Shown here piece by piece: positions 42,936 through 45,406 of a stretch of DNA of 45,406 nucleotides. Numbering within the stretch: the stretch's first letter is position 1; each line of letters begins with the position of its first letter. The translations under genes and the position numbers were made by a program. Origin of the DNA: Paenibacillus jilunlii (GTDB lineage Bacteria > Bacillota > Bacilli > Paenibacillales > Paenibacillaceae); the NCBI RefSeq assembly GCF_900102965.1, contig NZ_FNGM01000005.1, positions 1 to 45,406 of the forward strand, written 5' to 3'. Below the pieces are notes generated by a model. That model searched no databases and was not told the origin of the DNA. It worked only from the letters and a program-made list of their open reading frames with translations.

Positions 42936-43721
42936 TTATCTGCAGCTGAGAAGCTGTCTTGTATAGGGATGCACCGGATTGGCAAAGAGGGTGTACACAT
43001 TGCCGGCTTCCACAATCTTTCCTGACTGCATTACATACACATAATCCGCAAGCTCTGCGACAACTCCAAAATCATGTGTGATTAACAGGATGCCCAGGCC
43101 CTCCGCATGTCTGATCCGATCCAGCTCCTTCAGAATCCGGGCTTGAACCGTAACATCAAGTGCTGTTGTCGGTTCATCGGCAATCAGAAGACGTGCCCCT
43201 GAGATTAGAGCGATGGCAATCATCACCCGCTGGCACATCCCGCCGCTGATCTGAAAAGGATATTTATTGTACAGCTGCTCAGGATCGCTTAGACCTGCCC
43301 GGTGCATCTGCTCCAAAGCCAGGGCTTTTGCCTCTTTCCTGGAAACCTTTCTGTGCAGCATCACCGTCTCTTTGATCTGCTTGCCAATAGGGAGCAGCGG
43401 ATTAAGGGCGTTCATGGGATCCTGAAAGATAACGGCTATTTCTTTGCTCCGCAGCTTCTTAAGCTCACGTTTCGAGTATTCGCGAAGATTATTGTCACCC
43501 AGCCAAACTTCCCCCTTCTCTATCTTGCCCGGCGGGTCCAGCAGCCCCAGGATAGACAGGGCTGTTACACTTTTTCCACAGCCGCTTTCACCAACAAGTG
43601 CAACAATCTGCCGGGGCCTCACTTCCATACTCACATCATCTACAGCCGTGATTGCCTGATCCTTGGCATAGAAGCTGGTTCGCAGATGCTGGACTCTCAG
43701 CAGTGCTGTCTCTGTTAACAT
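42936..43721 (-). CDS. nikD: ABC importer ATPase (NikD/OppD-like)
   Basis: A 261-residue ABC ATPase: Walker A GESGCGKS (44-51), Walker B LLIADEP, His switch LLITHDFG and the C-terminal HPYTRQLL. The signature reads ISGGMCQR rather than LSGGQ, as in many NikD and DppD subunits. It is 3 bp from the nikC gene. Confidence 0.88.
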   Translation of the reverse strand: MLTETALLRVQHLRTSFYAKDQAITAVDDVSMEVRPRQIVALVGESGCGKSVTALSILGLLDPPGKIEKGEVWLGDNNLREYSKRELKKLRSKEIAVIFQDPMNALNPLLPIGKQIKETVMLHRKVSRKEAKALALEQMHRAGLSDPEQLYNKYPFQISGGMCQRVMIAIALISGARLLIADEPTTALDVTVQARILKELDRIRHAEGLGILLITHDFGVVAELADYVYVMQSGKIVEAGNVYTLFANPVHPYTRQLLSCR

Positions 43722-43724
43722 GTT

Positions 43725-44573
43725 CTACAATTCCTCCTTCTGTCCCGGTTTCCGCAGCCCCTCTCCCAGCAGGTTGAAGCCCAGAACTGAAAGCATAATC
43801 GCCAGTCCCGGATATAAAAGCAGCCGTGGTTCCGTTTGGATATACGGCCGGCTATCGTTCAGCATGACTCCCCACTCCGGTGTTGGAGGCTGGGCGCCCA
43901 GGCCCAGGAAAGACAGACCGGCAATTGAGAGCATAATTGTACCGATTTCGATGGAAGCCAGGACCAGGATAGGCCGGGCGGCATTTAAGAGAATATGCCG
44001 CAGAATAATCTGCAGATGCGTGGCGCCCCCAGCCTTGGCGGCCATAATGTAATCACTTTCCTTTATTTGCAGGACCATACTGCGGATAACTCTTGCATAG
44101 CCCGCCCACCACACCACTGCAAAAGAGATAAGCAGGTTTTTCATGCTAGGGCCAAGCACCGCTGTAACGGCCAGAGAGAGAATAAGGCTGGGGAAAGCCA
44201 GCAGGATGTCAATGACCCGCATGATCAAATGATCAACAATTCCCCCCACATAACCAGCGAGCAGGCCAACCGGAATACTAATAGAAAACACCGCCGCCAG
44301 TACCATCAGTGAATAATAAAGTGAAGTCCGCGTCCCATAGACCAGACGGGATAAGACGCAGCGCCCCAAATGGTCCGTACCCAGAGGGTACTCCCATGAA
44401 GGCATACTAAGCTTGTGTTCCATATGAATCTGAAGCGGATCGGATGGAGCAAGCCAAGGGGCAAATATTCCAATACATACGAACAGAAGCACAATTATCC
44501 CGCCAGCTTTGGCCCCGTTACTCTTGAACATATGAAGGCGGTTCAAGACAAGCGCCCCCTTTCTGCTGTTCAC
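43725..44573 (-). CDS. nikC: ABC importer permease (NikC/DppC-like)
   Basis: A 282-residue membrane permease with the N-terminal OppC extension, about six helices and the EAA-type loop (AAKAGGATHLQIILRHILLNAA) facing the ATPases. It forms the pore with the NikB-like protein. Its ATG overlaps the nikB stop (ATGA). Confidence 0.88.
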   Translation of the reverse strand: MNSRKGALVLNRLHMFKSNGAKAGGIIVLLFVCIGIFAPWLAPSDPLQIHMEHKLSMPSWEYPLGTDHLGRCVLSRLVYGTRTSLYYSLMVLAAVFSISIPVGLLAGYVGGIVDHLIMRVIDILLAFPSLILSLAVTAVLGPSMKNLLISFAVVWWAGYARVIRSMVLQIKESDYIMAAKAGGATHLQIILRHILLNAARPILVLASIEIGTIMLSIAGLSFLGLGAQPPTPEWGVMLNDSRPYIQTEPRLLLYPGLAIMLSVLGFNLLGEGLRKPGQKEEL

Positions 44574-45406
44574 CGCAGCCTGATCCGCGGGTTCAGCAGT
44601 TGGTGGAGTAAGTCTACTGCGACGTTAATCAGAACAACGGCAACAGCCATTATTAATACATAGCCTTGAATAACCGTGTAGTCTTTGGCAAAGATAGCTT
44701 CCACTGCATATCTGCCGATACCAGGCCAGGAAAAGATGCTCTCCACAATTACCGAACCGCCCAGGAGCCCCCCTGTGTGAATCCCCAGCAAGGTGAGGCT
44801 GGGAAGAAGTGCATTGCGAAGCGCATGTCCGCTTATCACCTGCCATTCCCGCAGCCCCTTAGCCCTCGCCGCCTTAATATAGAGCTTGCCGAGAACTTCC
44901 AGCAGACTGGTACGGATCAGGCGGATATAGATTCCCGCCATGCCAAAGCCGAGAGTACATGCAGGCAAAATGACACTCGACCATCCCTCCATGCCCATCA
45001 TAGGGAACCACTTCAGCTTCACCGCACCATAATAGATCAGCAGCAGGCCAAGCCAGTAGCCCGGCATGGAAACACTGAACAGCGCGCAGGCTCTTCCCAG
45101 ACGATCCAGCAGACTTCCCGGATAGAGAGCAGAGCCGATGCCAAGCGGCAAGGCAATCAGAATTGCGGTCAACAAGGAGCTGCCGCTAAGGAGCACGGTA
45201 GCCGGGAAACGGCTCATAAGTTCTTCCCACACCGGCAAGCCGCTCCTGTAGGATTTCCCCAAATCCAGGTGAAACACGCGGTACAGCCAGTGCACAAATT
45301 GCATATGTATCGGCCCGTCCAGGCCAAGAGCATGTCTGGCGGCCCGGGTGGCCTCCAGAGTGGGCTTGATGCCGTCTGCACGCAGCATAATTTCCGCCGG
45401 ATCTCC
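44570..45406 (-). CDS. nikB: ABC importer permease (NikB/DppB-like), 5' end outside window
   Basis: At least 278 residues, open to the right edge. It shows the binding-protein-dependent transport loop (KAARAKGLREWQVISGHALRNALLP) and PMMGMEGW between helices. The frame continues upstream of an internal ATG as GDPAEI, matching DppB/NikB proteins, so the true start is outside the window. It heads the visible part of the transporter operon nikBCDEA-methyltransferase. Confidence 0.87.
   Translation of the reverse strand, partial: GDPAEIMLRADGIKPTLEATRAARHALGLDGPIHMQFVHWLYRVFHLDLGKSYRSGLPVWEELMSRFPATVLLSGSSLLTAILIALPLGIGSALYPGSLLDRLGRACALFSVSMPGYWLGLLLIYYGAVKLKWFPMMGMEGWSSVILPACTLGFGMAGIYIRLIRTSLLEVLGKLYIKAARAKGLREWQVISGHALRNALLPSLTLLGIHTGGLLGGSVIVESIFSWPGIGRYAVEAIFAKDYTVIQGYVLIMAVAVVLINVAVDLLHQLLNPRIRLR

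Overview
The window looks like the chromosome of a Gram-positive, Paenibacillus-like soil or rhizosphere bacterium. Support comes from S-layer homology domains, CcpA-type cre boxes, strong AGGAGG ribosome sites with frequent GTG/TTG starts, SigA-type promoters and a lutABC lactate operon. The genus is an inference from gene content. There are 35 intact or edge-truncated genes and one decayed fragment, and I see no rRNA, tRNA, CRISPR, IS or phage genes.

Region 1 (1-7221) carries two paralogous GH32 fructan hydrolases. One is secreted and multidomain (cut by the left edge) and one is cytoplasmic. A LacI-family repressor lies between them. Both enzymes have WMNEP where GH32 normally has the nucleophile motif WMNDP.

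Region 2 (7265-15794) is the most unusual part. It is one tightly coupled minus-strand operon encoding two BtrH-type acyltransferase-fold proteins, an ACP-dependent PLP decarboxylase, a discrete acyl carrier protein, an ATP-grasp ligase, a free-standing NRPS-like adenylation-carrier protein and an MFS exporter; the cytoplasmic GH32 is the last gene. The ACP, ligase, decarboxylase and acyltransferase set is that of the butirosin side-chain pathway (BtrI, BtrJ, BtrK, BtrH), but no aminoglycoside genes are present. Matching 12-bp operator-like sites occur upstream of the repressor (one), the secreted fructanase (a tandem pair) and this operon (a tandem pair), which suggests a fructan-responsive biosynthetic system.

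Region 3 (16153-28389) holds independent units: an S-layer-anchored protein with two metallophosphatase modules, a DUF1801/TetR pair with a clear self-operator, an NTF2-like/YhgE-like pair divergent from a TetR gene, two unrecognised genes, a nucleotidyltransferase-fold protein, a YceI-like protein and the tail of a decayed WYL regulator.

Region 4 (28444-34718) is a five-gene operon: zinc alcohol dehydrogenase, GH13 enzyme, a solute-binding-protein homologue without signal peptide, a RibD-C reductase and a MATE exporter, with a LacI/GalR-type operator upstream.

Region 5 (35187-45406) has lactaldehyde dehydrogenase aldA divergent from lutABC (lactaldehyde to lactate to pyruvate) with a perfect cre between them, then a Nik/Opp-type ABC importer (nikB cut by the right edge) whose last gene is a class I methyltransferase.
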